DNA of 64,000 nucleotides from Pelobates cultripes. Its lineage: Eukaryota; Chordata; Amphibia; Anura; Pelobatidae. Where the stretch lies: contig OW240914.1 of assembly GCA_933207985.1 (NCBI GenBank), positions 288,356,877 to 288,420,876 on the forward strand, written 5' to 3'. This document shows, one piece after another, positions 22,785-35,814 of this stretch. The notes beneath the pieces are model-generated. The model did not search any database. It was not told where the DNA came from and was given only the letters and a program-made list of their open reading frames with translations. The position numbers and the translations under genes were made by a program. How positions within the stretch are numbered: the first letter of the stretch is position 1; each line of letters begins with the position of its first letter.

Positions 22785-23059
22785 TTTTTATTTGTTACCT
22801 TCTTTACACCTTGGAAGTCACCATTCATCCTTGTGCATTCTTACTTACCTGTATGTTTCTCTATCCATCATGGGGCTGATTTTGGTTATTTGAGCACCTA
22901 AAGGATCACGTCTACCTCCTCAACAACATCAGTTCATTTAAGTTATTATAGTGGCAAAAATTACTAGACGCCTTCTTACCTTCAGGATTGCATGTCCCTT
23001 AAGGCATTAGGCCTTATGTTGTAAAGGGAGTCAAATTAGTCATAAAAGCCTTCCTTGAT

Positions 23060-23315
23060 GGCCATAGAGGTTGAGTGGACATGATTATCAGAATTAATTT
23101 GTTTAATAATATGTTCAGTCTCCTAGCCCTCAGTGCCTATTCTAGGAGTCTGCTGCTTGTATTGTCTGCAGATGTCAAATTCTGTGCTGGTAGGTTCAGT
23201 CCAGATATTAATCTGCTTCCATTATATCTGACAAAATATATTTGTGATTGTTCCTACAGATTTTATTGTAAAGCGCTGCGGAATAGGCTGGAGCTATATA
23301 AATACTAATAATAAT
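23060..23315 (+). repeat. L2/CR1-like LINE or SINE tail
   Basis: It ends with TGTAAAGCGCTGCGGAATAG and GCTATATAAATACTAATAAT, the tail common to many vertebrate L2-type elements and their SINEs. A second tail is at 54725-54815. No ORF is preserved. Confidence 0.5.
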
Positions 23316-23489
23316 ATTCAGTTTCAATGGATGTCACCACATGTAACATAAATTGTGTTGAGACACTAGCAATATCAGGGAGTACAAGACCCTTCTTCTT
23401 GTCAGAGTGACCTGCTATAGGAATCATGTTATGGAAACATAATTGTACTCTAAGAGCACATCATGCAACCTTATAAGGTGTGGAAAGTT

Positions 23490-24090
23490 ACAGGGTCCTA
23501 TATACGGCTTGTCCATTTAAGTTCATACACTGTGAAATTTGTCAGATTAGTTTGCTGTGCCTAGGCTGCCTTTGAGACCGTTTAGCAGCCAAGAAATGAA
23601 AATTACCCACATCATGGCATACCATTTGAAAAAGTAGACATCCCAGAGTATTCAAAATGGGGTATGCCCAGTATTTGTAGTAACCACTTGGGCACAAACC
23701 CTAGCCAAAGTTAGTGGTTTTTTTTTGCATTTTTCACATAAAAACTGTACTTTCACTGGTAATATTATTGTCTGTATATATTTTACAGCCCTGAAATACT
23801 CCTAATTCTGTTCAGTGATGTATTATGAGCACTATGGTATCCCCCATGTATAGGTTTTATGGGGTTTTGGAGACTTACAGTGTCATATATACAGTTTGTC
23901 CATTTATGTTTTAACACATTGAAATTTGGCAAAGTGATTTTCTAGGCCTATCTTGCCATTGAGAGAGTATGGCAGCCTGGGTAATAACATTCCCACCATT
24001 ATGGCATACCATTTTCAAAAGTAGGCAACCCAGAGTATTCCAAATGGTGCATTTTAAGATGTTTGGTCTAACCACTTTATCAGAAATAAA
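23490..24090. repeat. Two diverged copies of a 384-bp-spaced repeat
   Basis: CTTGTCCATTTAAGTTC at 23510 and GTTTGTCCATTTATGTTT at 23894 start matching blocks that also share ATGGCATACCATTT and CCCAGAGTATTC. They may belong to the flank of the piggyBac fossil. Confidence 0.5.
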
Positions 24091-24599
24091 GGGCCCACAG
24101 TGGTTAGTTTTTATAATTGTGTTTGTGCTTTTTCACACACATGAACTCACTTTTCACAGGGCAGACTGAGTAGTCAGTAAAAGAAGCCAATAGGTCGGTA
24201 CAGGCAGCTAACAAAGCATAGTCAGGACAAGCCGAGGTCAGAAATCAATGCAAAAAAAGCAAACAAACTGCCAAAGTCCCATACAGAGTTATTTAGTAGT
24301 TCAGCTCTGTATGGTAGACTTTAAAACCATCTGCTGTGCAGAGGGCGGGTAGAGATGGGTAGGTTGGGCAATAATAACTGGAGTCCTTTTGGACTCATTT
24401 CTTGTAGCAAACACGGCACTTTCTTTGGGGAGCTTTTTTACTGGGGATGGGTGGGATTCGGGAAGGGGAGTGTTTGCCACAAAGTCTTTGGAGTCTTTGG
24501 AGTAAATAGCATATGGGATAAAAGGCTTAGCATGAATTCTAGGAAAGGGCAGGGCTTACCTATGACCTCTTTTTTTTATAGAGGACATAGGCATTGAAA

Positions 24600-25560
24600 A
24601 TTGCAATCTGGCTCACGTAGATTGCAATTTTCTTGTACCAGGTCCTAGTTTTTTTCGGTTCACCAAATAGAGCTGTATGCATTGGTCAGCCGAGTCTACT
24701 CCCCCTATAAACTTGCTGTAGTCTACAATGCACTTTGGCTTTTCCAGATGCTCAGTGCTACCTCTCACAGACATTGGCATTGCACTTCGTGCATTGTAGA
24801 CAGCATTATACATCCTTCCTATATGTGAAGCGAAGGGCAAGTAATTCATCCTGGGGGAGAGCTACTTCTGCCTCTTGCCAGGGTTTGGGGGAAAACCCCT
24901 GTGATTCTTCCTCACTGTGCCACAGGCTAGGGTTTCAAAGCAATATACATTTTTTTATAATTCTGTACTTGTATAGTAATTGTCAACCCATAGCCTATAT
25001 CCCTTATTTAACAAGGAAAGGATTAGATCCCAAACAATCGTGCCACTTATACCCACAGACTCAGGGCATCCTGGTGGGTCAAGATGGCTATCCTTCCCCT
25101 GGTAAATGCAATATGCCCATGTGTACCCAGTAGAGGATTCGGATCATTTATAAAATTTAACTCCATATCAGGATGGTATTGTTTAAATAGCAGTCAACCT
25201 TTAAATTTCATTAGGGATTCGTCTATTGATATTTTTTTTGTTGAGAACATAATTTTCAGAAAATTTGTCTGACAGAAGTTGGATACAATGCAGACTTTTA
25301 TAGAGCCTGTCAAACAGTGGATCGTTTCTAGGGGGGGGACAGTGAGTTATTAAAATGATGGAATCGCAGCAGTTTAAGGTAGTGATCTCTCTGCATAGCC
25401 TCAGGGAAAAGAGAGGTAGCCAGGATGCGTTGCTTGCTACAATAGGACCTGATACTGGACTTTTTAACTATAACCATCACTAGGGTTAATGCCCAAAACC
25501 GCTTCATCTCTGCAACATCCGTGGGTCGCCACATATTCCTACGATTTTAATGGGACCCCG
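24600..25560 (-). pseudogene. piggyBac transposase fossil
   Basis: On the minus strand, TDVAEMKRFWALTLVMVIVK, the YCSK...FPEAMQRDHYLKLLRFHHF block (25534-25328), RNDPLFDRLY, IDRSLMKFKG and the conserved GGVDSADQ (near 24690) occur in the family order. The family cuts and pastes at TTAA using a DDD triad. Several frameshifts and stops lie between blocks, and regions such as 24850-25000 are unreadable. The 5' flank at 25560-26340 has no clear frame. Confidence 0.75.
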
Positions 25561-26340
25561 GATGTGCAGAGAGATGCCGCATGGCAAACAAAGTAGCTTG
25601 CTGAGCCATGAGCTCAAATACGCCGCCGACATAAAGAGCTAAAAAAAAAAAAAAAGAGTTGTCTCGCAGTCATACATTGTTACAGTGATGCCAGGTGTAA
25701 CAGTGAGCGCGCAGTATTTCTGGGGCCATAATGTTTTATTTTATAAAAATAACCCTAAAAAAAGGTCAGTGTGATCAGAGAGCCCTCTGATCACAGTGAT
25801 CATTGATACAGTACTGTACAGAAGATATACTGTACAGTACAGTGATCACAGCAGGAGGGAAGGGGTTAAGGGAGATTTGGGTTGCTGCAACTGACACAAA
25901 GGGTTTTTAAAAAAAATTTTGACCCCCCCAAAAATAATAATATAGTACAAGAGTACTAAAAGCCCTAATCAGTTTGATCACAGAGTTAATGCTGTGATAA
26001 GCACTGGAAAGGTTAAAAAAAAAAATCACTTTTTTTAACTTTGAAAAGGTTTTAAAACTTCTCTCAACAGAAGCTGCTATCACCAATGATCTCTCTGCCT
26101 CTTTCTCAGATTCAAGTGAGGTGAGGAGAGGGGCAGAGACAAAGTGATTTAAAATCATTGGCTGACACATTGTAACAGTTATCACAGTGACTGGCTTTGA
26201 CTGGGTTGCCAGGCCTTGCGAGGACCTCGTGATCACATGGACGGCATAGCCGTCCAAGACATTGCCAGTAGTGGAAGTGCCTGTAATGACAGATACTCCC
26301 CCTGCTGTCTGAAAAAAAAAAAAAAGTTTCAAATAGTGTA
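25560..26340. other. Flank of the piggyBac fossil
   Basis: Non-coding, with a hairpin at 25770-25850 (GTGATCAGAGAGCCCTCTGATCAC and an ACTGTACAG stem). It may be the element's 5' end, but no TIR with TTAA was located. Confidence 0.3.
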
Positions 26341-26564
26341 AAATTTAATTATATAAACTTAGATCACATATATATTTATTATATATATGATCTAAGTAAA
26401 TATATATGTACACATATACACACATACACATAAATATACATAAACCGTATATATATATATATCAAAGTACATGTACAATGATATTGATTTATATATATAT
26501 ATATATAATTATCTTCATCAAAATTATCATATATTATATATATTTAAAAAATAATACGAAATAA

Positions 26565-26596
<32 letters not shown>

Positions 26597-26665
26597 AATT
26601 TCGTTCTAACTGTATTTTAAAATTAATATATATATATATTGATATCAAAATACATGTAGAACGAA

Positions 26666-26734
<69 letters not shown>

Positions 26735-26760
26735 TATACGTATATATCACTATTAGAGTT
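26340..26760. repeat. TA microsatellite cluster
   Basis: Several TA runs, the longest at 26668-26730, with a GT run at 26579-26596. Frames here are artefacts of simple sequence. Confidence 0.85.
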
Positions 26761-26960
26761 GAGCGGACACCTGGATGTTCGGGTCCAGCAGGTTCGGCCA
26801 AACCTTGAAAAAAAGTCCGGGTTTGGGCACGAACTTGACCCCGAACTTGACCTCAAACCCGAACCCCATTAAAATCAATGGGGACCTGAACTTTTGGGCA
26901 CAAAAATGCCTCTAAAAAACTCCTGGAAAGGGCTAGAGGGCTGCAAAAGGAAGTAAAATG
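26757..26960. repeat. Dispersed repeat with GAACTTGACC and TTCGGG motifs
   Basis: Begins GTTGAGCGGACACCTGG and contains several short repeats of CCCGAAC/GAACTTGA. Of a type seen in many fish and frog genomes. The class is not known to me. Confidence 0.4.
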
Positions 26961-27059
26961 GGGGTAATAGTAGGACAAGTGCCCTGCAAACAAATGTGGA
27001 TAGGGAAATCACTTAAAAATAATATAAAATATGCAGCCGCTGTAAAAAAAAAAACCTAT

Positions 27060-30000
27060 AGCCCCCACCCCTGTGCGAAGGGTGGAGGCTCTAAATAACA
27101 ATAATGGGGGGGGGGACCTACTGTCCTCCCCCCCAGCCCCCACCCCTGAGCAGCAGGAGGGGGCCCTAAATAACAATAAGGGGGACCTAATCTCCTCCCC
27201 CCAGTCCCCACCCCTGTGCGGCAGGTAGGGGCCCTAAATAAAAATAAGTGGGGACTGACTGTCATCCCCTGGGCCCTCACCCCTGAACGCTGGGTGGGGG
27301 CCATAAATAAGAATTTGGGGGGTGGACCTACTGTCCTCCCCTGGCCCCCACCCCTGCGCGGCAGGTGGGGGCCTTAAATAACAAAAGCTCTGCAGGGCCG
27401 GGTATGGCTTATGAAGCCTGAGCTCTGCAGAGCCGGGTATGGCTTATAAAGCCTTGCTCCGCCCTGCAGTCTCTTCATTTACCTGTCAGAGCACTCTGAT
27501 TGGATGACTTAAACCCACCAATCAGAGTGCCCTGAGCCTAACTGCAGGACAGGGAAAGGCTTTATAAGCCTACCCCCACCCTGCAGAGCTCAATCTGTGC
27601 AGAGCCCTCCATGGGTGAAGAAGGATTTTATTTTTTTGCGCTCGTTTTTTTTATTTTATTAAAGTGCATTGAAGGTACTTAACTAATGCCCCCCCCCCCC
27701 CCTTTACTTTTAGGTAGGGTTTTTTTGGGGGTGGGAGGGGTGTGACTAGGGGTTTGGGGACCCCTAGTCACCTGGGGTGGAATTCTGATTTATGGCCCTC
27801 ACCCACCACTCAGGGTTGGGGACCAGGGGGGGAGGAAATTAGGTCCCCCTCAATTTTTATTTATGGCCCCCACCCACTTGTCAGGGGTGGGGGCCATGGG
27901 GAGGAGAACAGTAGGTTCCCCCCTTATTGTTATTTAGGGCCCCCACCAACCACGCAGGGGTGGGGGTCAGGGGGGGAGGACAGTAGGTTTTCCACCCCTT
28001 ATTGCTATTTAGGTCCTCCACCCGCTGTGCAGGGGTGGGTACCGGGGGGGAGGACAGTAGGTCGCCCCCCCCCCCCAATTTTTATTTATGGCCACCACAC
28101 ACCGCTCAGGGATGGGGCCAGGGGGGAGGACAATAGGTCCACCCCTTATTGTTATTTAGGGCCCCCAAATGCCGTGCATAGGTGGGGGCCAGGAGGGGGG
28201 ACAGTAGGTCACCCCCAATTTTTAATTATGGCCCCCACCCACCGCTCAGGGATGGGGCCAGGGGGAGGACAGTAGGTCACGCCCACAATGTTTTAATTAT
28301 GGCCCCCACCACTGAGCAGTGGGTGGGGGCCATAAATAAAAATTTGGGGGACCTACTGTCCCCCCTCCTGGCCCCCACCTATGCACGGCATTTGGGAGCC
28401 CTAAGTAACAATAAGGGGTGGACCTATTGTCCTCCCCCCGGCCCCCATCCCTGAGCGTGTGTGGTGGCCCCCCCGATTTTTATTTATGACCCCCACCACT
28501 CAGGGGTGGGGGCCGGGGAAGAACAATATGCCCCCCCTTATTGTTATTTAGGGCCCCCACTTCCTGCATGGGTGGAGGCCGGAGGGGACAATAGGTTCCC
28601 CCGCTTATTGTTATTTAGGGCCCCCATCCGCCTTGCAGGGGTGGGGGGCGGGGGGGGGACAGTAGGTAACCCCCCCGAAATTTTTATTTATGGCCTGCAC
28701 CCACCGCTGAGGGGTGGGGGCCAGAGGGGAGGACAGTAGGTAACCCCCCAAAATTTTTATTTATGGCCTGCACCCACCGCTCAGGGTCGGGGGCTTGTTA
28801 TTTAGGGCCCGCATCCGCCTCGCAGGAGGGGGGGAGGACATTAGGTCCCCGCCCAATTTTTATTTATATCCTCCACCCACCGTTTAGGGTTTGGGGCCGG
28901 GGGAGAGGACAATAGGTCCCCCCTTATTGTTATTTAGGGCCCCCACTGGCCGCGTATGAGTGGGGGCTGAGAGGAGGACTTTAAGTCCCCCCCAATTTTC
29001 ATTTATGCCCCCCACACACCGCTCAGGAGTAGGGGCTGGGGGGAGGACAATATGTCCCCCCCCTTATTGTTATTTAGGGCCCTCACCCGCCACGCAGGGG
29101 TGGGGGCTAGGGGAGGACAGTAGGTCCCCCCAATTTTTGTTTATGGCCCCCACCCAGCGCTCAGGGGTGGGGGCCAGGGGTAGGACAATAGGTCCTCCCC
29201 TTATTGTTATTTAGGGCCCCCACCCGCTGCGCATCAGTGTGGGCTGGGGGAAGGACAGTAGCTCCCCCCCCTAATTTTTATTTATGGCCCCCACCCACCG
29301 CTCAGGGTTGGGGGCTTGTTATTTAGAGCCCCCACCCGCCTCGCAGGGGTGGGGGCCGGGGGGAGGACTTTAGGTCCTCGCCCAATTTTTATTTATGTCC
29401 CCCACTCACCGCTCAGGGATGGGGGCCGGGGTTGAGGACAATAGGTCCCCCCCTTATTGTTATTTAAGGCCCCCACCCATCACGCAGAGGTGGGGGCCAG
29501 GGGGGAGGACAGTAGGTCCCCCCCATATTTTTATTTATGGTCCCCACCAACCGCTGAGGGGTGGGGGCCGGAGGGGAGGATATTAGTTCTCCCCCCAATT
29601 TTTATTTATGACCCCCACCCAACGCTCAGGGTTGGGGGCTTTTTATTTAGGGCCCCCACCCGCCTTGCAGGTAGGACATTAGGTCCCCTCCCAATTTTTA
29701 TTTATGGCCCCCACCCCCTACTCAGCGATGGGGGCCGGGGGGAGGACATTATGTTCACCCCCAAATTTTAATTTATTACCCCCACCCACCGTGCATGGGT
29801 GAGGCCGGGGGTAGGACAGTAGATTCCCGCCCAATTTTTACTTATGGCCCCAACCCACCACTCAGGGGCTAGGGCTGGGGGGAGGACAATAGCTACCCCC
29901 TTATTGTTATTTAGGGCCCCCACCCGCCGCGCATGGGTGGGGGCCGGAGGGGACAATAGGTTCCCCCGCTTATTGTTATTTAGGGCCCCCATCCGCCTTG

Positions 30001-32090
30001 CAGGGGTGGGGGCCGGGGGGAGGACAGTAGGTAACCCCCCCAAATTTTTATTTATGGCCCCCACCCACCGCTCAGGGTTGGGGGCTTGTTATTTAGGGCC
30101 CCAATCTGCCTTGCAGGGGTGGGGGCCGGGGGGAGGACATTAGGTCCCCGCCCAATTTTTATTTCTATCCTCCACCCACCATTTAGGGATGGGGGACTGG
30201 GGGGAGAACAATAGGTCCCCCCTTATTGTTATTTAGGGCCCCCACTGGCTGCACATGAGTGGGGGCTGAGGGGAGGACAGTAGGTCCCCCCCAATTTTAC
30301 ATTTATTGCCCCAACCCACCGCTCAGGGTTGGGGGCATGTTATTTAGGGCCCCCATCCACCTCGCAGGTAGGACATTAGGTCCCCGCCCAATTTTTATTT
30401 ATGGCCCCCACCCCCTACTCAGGGAGGCCTGGGGGAGGACATTAGGTTCCCCCCCAATTTTTATTTATGACCCCCACCCACCGTGCATGGGTGGGGGCCT
30501 GGGGTAGGACAGTAGGTCCCCGCCCAATTTTTATTTATGGCCCCCACCCATCGCTCGGGGATGGGGGCCGGGGATGAGGACAGTAGGTCCCCCCTTAATG
30601 TTATTTAGAGCCCCGACACACCGTGCATGGGTGGGGCTGAGGGAGAGGACAGTAGGTCCCCCCCAATTTTTATTTATGGCCCCCACCCACCGCTCAGGGG
30701 TGGGGGACCGGGGGAGGACAATAGGTCCCCCCCCTTATTATTTAGGGCCCCCCACCACACAGGGGTGGGGGCTGGGGAAGGATATTAGGTCCACCAGAAA
30801 TTTTTATTTATGTCCCCCACCCACCGCTCAGGGGTGGGGGTCAGGGGGAGGACAGTAGGTCCCTCCACCAATTTTTATTTATGGCCCCCACCCACCGCTC
30901 AGGGGTGGGGACCGGGGGGAGGAAATTAGGTTCCCCCCCAATTTTTATTTATGACCCCCACCCACCGCTCAGGGGTGGGGGCAGGGTGGAGCACAATAGG
31001 TCCCCCCCAATTTTCATTTATGGCCCCCACCCACTGCTCAGGGGTGGGGGCCAGGGGGAGGTCAATAGGTCTCCCTTATTGTTTTTTAGGACCCTCACCT
31101 GCCGCGCAGGGGTGGGGGCCAGAGGGAGGGCACTAGGTCCTCCCCAACTTTTATTTATTGCCCCCACCCACCGCTCAGGGTTGAGGGCTTGTTATTTAGG
31201 GCCCCCACCTGTCTCGCAGGGGTGGGGGCCGGGGGGAGGACATTAGGTCCCCGCCCAATTTTTATTTATGACCCCCACCCTTCCCTCATTGATGTTGGCC
31301 GGGGGGAGGACAATAGGTCCCCTCCCATATTGTTATTTAGGGCCCCCACCCGCAGTGCATGGATGGGTGCCGGGGGGAGGACAGTAGTTCCCCCAAATTT
31401 TTATTTATGTCCCCCACCCACCGCTCAGGGGTGGGGGCCGGTGAGGACATTAGGTCCCCCCAATTTTTATATATGGCCCCCACCCAGCACTCAGGGATGG
31501 GGGCCGGGGGGAAGACAATAGGTCCCCCCCTTTTTGTTATTTAGGGCCCCAACCGCTGCGCAGAGGTGGAGGCCGGGGGGGGAGGACAGTAGCTCCCCCC
31601 CAATTTTTATTTCTGGCCCTCACCCACCGCTCAGGGATGGGGGCCGGGGGTGAGGACAGTAGGTCCCCCCTATTGTTATTTAGGGCCCCCACGCACCATG
31701 CATGGGTGGGGCCAGGGGTGAGGACAGTAGGTCCTCCCAATTTTTATTTATGGCCCCCACCCACCGCTCAGTGGTGGGGGACTGGAGGAGGACATTAGGT
31801 CCCCCCCAAATTTTTATTTATGGCCCCCACCGCTCAGGCGTGGGGGCCGGGGGGGAAATAGGTCCCCCCTTATTGTTATTTAGGGCCCCCACCCACCGCA
31901 CAGGGGTGGGGCCTGGGGGAAGACATTAGATCCCACAATTTTTATTTATGGCCCCTACCCACCGCTTGGCCCTAAATAACAATAAGGGGGGGACCTATTG
32001 TCCTCCCCCCGGCCCCCACCCATGAGTGTTGGGTGGGGGCCATAAAGAAAAATTGGGGGAGAACCTAATGTCATCCACCCGGCCCCCATC
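27060..32090. repeat. GC-rich hairpin satellite array with foldback core
   Basis: About sixty units of 65-72 bp. Each unit holds GGCCCCCACCC...GGGTGGGGGCC, a 10-11 bp hairpin, then GGGGGGAGGACA(A/G)TAGGTCCCCC. Two AT-rich spacers partly alternate: AATTTTTATTTATG and TTATTGTTATTTAGG. Units at 27060-27370, 28310-28455 and 31970-32085 are inverted relative to the rest. The core at 27380-27690 matches 21400-21640. Units are also present in the foldback at 20520. Open frames in this area come only from the repetition. Confidence 0.85.
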
Positions 32091-32094
32091 CCTC

Positions 32095-32390
32095 ATCTCT
32101 ATGAGGAGATGCTGATTGGCCAGGTCAGTGTTTGAATCATGCTGGCTTGCCCCTGATCTGCCTCCTTGTCAGTCTCAGCCAATCCTATGGTAAGCATTGT
32201 GATTGGATAAGGCCACCACTTCTGATGACGTCAGCAGACAGGTTTTGACTATTGACTATTCTGAGTCAAACAGCTTGCAGATCTACAGCTTCAGGCTTGA
32301 ATACAGTACGATTTTGCTATATTTATTTAACCTTTTAATGCTCACCACCAGGTGGCTTTTAGCTCAGTGGAGCATGTCAAAATTGGCACC
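32095..32390. other. TTAA-MITE-like fragment and unassigned sequence
   Basis: ATCTCTATGAGGAGATGCTG and GATTGGCC match the interior of the TTAA element at 45600-45655. The rest up to 32390 is not assigned. Confidence 0.35.
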
Positions 32391-32391
32391 T

Positions 32392-32898
32392 TCAAAGTTT
32401 ACTATGAAAGACAGGGAAGGTTGAGACACAACCATTATCCACACTATAACTCTTCCTGTCAAACCGTCTCCCAGCAGGCCAAACTACCCATGGCCTGCTC
32501 CAGATTAAAGAGGTCAGGTAAAACAAATTTGCTGCCTCCTTCTCAAAAACTCGATGACAAACTGAAATCTCCTGAACCTCTAGGACTAACTTGGAGACCT
32601 TCCGATTCAATGTCTTCCAACATTGTTCCATAGCAACCTGGTTATGAGCCTGTTGCCAAAAATTCAGAGCAACAACCTCCGACCAGAAGAGGAGGACATC
32701 GGGGAACTTAATCAAGATGTGGGACAAGACCCACTTAATCATGTCTGCCAAACCCCAAATCAGTATCGTCCTCAGGTCATTACCCCTCAGGTGGATGACC
32801 AACACAGCAGGAGCCCCAAACAAGTGAGAGAGTTTGACCAACTGAAAAAAGTTCAACTCCTGGCCGAAACCCCGCCTGCCACCATGGTCAGAAAGCAT
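32392..32898 (-). pseudogene. SGNH-hydrolase-like fragment of a DIRS/Ngaro-type retroelement
   Basis: The 168-residue minus-strand frame contains LVIHLRGNDL, an SGNH-type GND block. PDVLLFWSEVVALNFW and INRKVSKL-like CWKTLNRKVSKLVLEV follow, then HRVFEKEAANLFY. In vertebrate tyrosine-recombinase retroelements (Ngaro-like) such a hydrolase ORF is known. The final catalytic DGVHL block is missing and no recombinase or reverse transcriptase is next to it, so it is a fragment. The family assignment comes from the motif pattern alone. Confidence 0.5.
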
Positions 32899-32949
32899 AA
32901 ATTAAGGAGACTGGCAGGGATAAGATACAAAGTAAACCTCCTAGAATCC

Positions 32950-33147
32950 AACCTCAATCATTGCCGATGCACCTCTAGTGGCTGTCCATAAGACAGCCAC
33001 TAGAGGCTGGCTTAACTCCTGCTGTAAACATAGCAGTTTCTCAGAAACTGCTATGTTTACATCAGGCAGGGTTAACCCTAGAGGGACCTGACACCCAGAC
33101 CACTTCATTGAGCTGAAGTGGTCTGGGTGACTATAGTGTCCCTTTAA
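32950..33147. mobile_element. Right part of a TTAA-flanked MITE
   Basis: It matches 16680-16857 closely (AACATAGCAGTTTCT, CCAGACCACTTCATTGAGC) and ends CTATAGTGTCCCTTTAA. The left end is missing or lies on the other side of the SGNH fragment. Confidence 0.55.
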
Positions 33148-33149
33148 GC

Positions 33150-35810
33150 CCTGAAGCCAATAAGATCAATTTCCATGCCAACAGGCCATGAGGTAACGTC
33201 AGGACCAGCAACAGATGCAAGCAGTCTCAGGAAGCTGGTGCTAGCCCGGATCCTAAGTGTCACTAATGTAGCCTAATTAGTTACCACCCATTCATACCAG
33301 ACAAAACACTCCCACACACACATACTAGCCCATACAGATCATCTATCCCGACACTCATACATGTGCCATTGTCCACTAAGCTGTGCTATCCTACTTGGAC
33401 CTAATCTCAAGAAGCATTTGAGGAAGGGTAGGAGAAGCGGTCGTACTTCCCTTCAGCAGTAGTTCCATGGTCTAAAGTGTTAATACTTCTTCCTTGGCCA
33501 GGTGGACTGCTGACACTTCCCCTGCCATTCCACCACTACTACTGTCCACCTTATGTGCCACAACTATTAATAGTACTCACCCTCAAGATAGTAGGAGTAG
33601 CATATCTGTTAAGCCCAATTTATCACCCAGGAGACAATTTTTCTGCCTTTTAATGTTGCGAATCTGGAGTTACATTAGTAAAGTCAGCTCGGCAAAATAA
33701 TTTGACCACACACTCCACAATATCTCCAGCTGCCTCTCCACTGCCACTGCATCAACTTCTACCACAGCTTTTTCATTTGGTAACACTTTGTTTTATGCTA
33801 GTAAAAGATGTGGACTTTTTGTCATGTCCAATGCTACTTACTGTTTCTAGTAGTCTTCCCAGGAAGCAACTAAGGGAGAGCTTTGTCTGTGCCATCAAAG
33901 AAAAACATTACTGAAGAGCTAGAGCAGAGTAGCACAGTGATGTCCCACCAGGCTGGTCTTTGTGGTGGTGATGCATCTGGTGATTAATCTGCTGGTGATA
34001 TCTTTCTTTTCTCCACTATTGCCAACATTTTTTTAACCCTATTTAAAGGAGGCTACAAAACTATTCCCTCCAGCTAGTATGCATGTACCTTCTGCATCTT
34101 TACAATTTTGTCTAAAACCATATCTTCCTGCAGTTGTATAGTCTATTTTAATGAAAACATTTGGATCATGATTTGCTACCAGTGGCTCACCGAATGACAG
34201 CATTATTAACACCATCGCCTCCATTCCCTTACCATTTGTTAACCAAGTGCTAGTGTACTGAAACTAATTTTGTGCAAAACTCAACCACCAGTGAAACCTC
34301 CTTCACTTCTACTACCCTTAGTCATAGCATTTTGGATATAGAGCACAGTGACACTAAGCAACAGGGACAATAGAAGACATAGTCCTCATCATCCCAGGGA
34401 CATGTCCACCAGCCCATTTTTGAACATTTTGTTTGATTTCATTCTAGGTGTACATCAAAATAGCAGATTAACAAAATCACCCTTATTGCCCAGCTGATCA
34501 CTGTAGTGAAAGCTTTCTTTTCTATGAAAGAAGAAGAGTTCTTTATGCAGCTACGACAGGCCATTGCTTCCAAAAATGCTATGTAAAAATATGGCTGGCT
34601 AGGGCTCTAGGTCAGTCAGTACAGTTCACCATAGATTTCTGAAGTGCACCCAGTGACCATCATTCATACCTTTCCTTTACAGTACATTGGTGGCAACTCC
34701 TGGTGCCTGGGTGTTGTGGTGGTAGTGGAGGAGGCTCAAAATTTTAAGCACATGAAGCTGGGGGTGAATCTGCATGGCAGCAGGTCTATCAATCTCACCT
34801 GCTACATGCTCTTGTAATGGATAAAAAGCACACTTTAGAAAACATCTTGCAGGCAATCAGATGACAAATTGGTTGGGAGAGCTGACATAAAGTGTACATT
34901 GGGTTTGAGGTCATTGACAACGCTACTACCGGTAACTTGTTAAAACATCTTTTAGGAAAGAGTGCAATTCACAATGACAAAACAAAGGTGCAAACAATAC
35001 TTTAGTGTGAGGGCTAGTCAACTCTTGAAGGAGGAGCAAGAGATAATAGGGCACACACCATTTATGGTAGGATGTAAGCATGTAATGGGATTCCAACATC
35101 CACTTTAGTTTTAATAATATAATACGGATTGTTGCACTTGCATTCACTTTTGTAAATTGTTTCTATGGTGATTATATCACATGACTGGTGGTCATGCAAT
35201 GTACCAGGTGAATCTGAAATGTTTTTGAGAGTCCATCTCCTATTTTTTGTTTCCAGCATTTTATTTAGCTCACTGTGTCATATGTTAGCTTGACAAAGAC
35301 TGGTTTATCAGTTAAAACATTGCTATTTTGTACACTTTGGACACTCTAATAGGTTAGGGTTGTTAAGGAGTGCCAGAATTTTTTTATTTGTACTGGTTGG
35401 TGTTGTTCCCTTGTTCTGTATTTTATTTTAAATGATCTTTGATTTGCAGTAAAAGAGAGGCATGGAAGTTTTTTTTAGATTTAACTTAACATGTTGTCAT
35501 TGTCTGCCAGTTTCAGCAGCAGTGGCAGCAGCATTATCCCAACACAGCATCTGTGATGTGGACTGAGGCTGTTGGCAATTTGCAGGGAGAAAATGTATCA
35601 ATCAGCAAGTGGCCAAAAGGAGACTAATGCCTCAAAAATGCTTAACTGTCAATATGTGCTTTGCCTCCTAGTGATGACCTTTCAGCTACTAGGATTAGAA
35701 GAGTGTGTGTCTTTCTTTCCTTCTCTCTGTCTGGATTCCAAAACCTTTTGTCATGTTTATCATCCACTGTCCAAATGAGCAAGTGTTTTCTCTTGTAGTT
35801 AACATTCCTA
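33150..35810 (+). other. Unassigned sequence, possible degenerate hAT transposase
   Basis: Mostly closed frames. A stretch at 35650-35780 can be read across frames as TFQLLGLEE...GFQNLLSCL, vaguely like the hAT/ZBED block before the dimerisation region. The upstream serine-rich frames (33494-33914) are not recognisable. Nothing else was seen. Confidence 0.2.
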
Positions 35811-35814
35811 ATCT

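Noticed and set aside
25907..26332. 141-codon minus-strand frame upstream of the piggyBac fossil
   Set aside because: It could be an N-terminal part, but no piggyBac N-terminal block is visible and runs of A/T and poly-F suggest chance.
27742..31929. Many Gly/Pro-rich frames on both strands
   Set aside because: They are readings of the GC hairpin satellite. Similar peptides repeat with every unit and have no conserved start.
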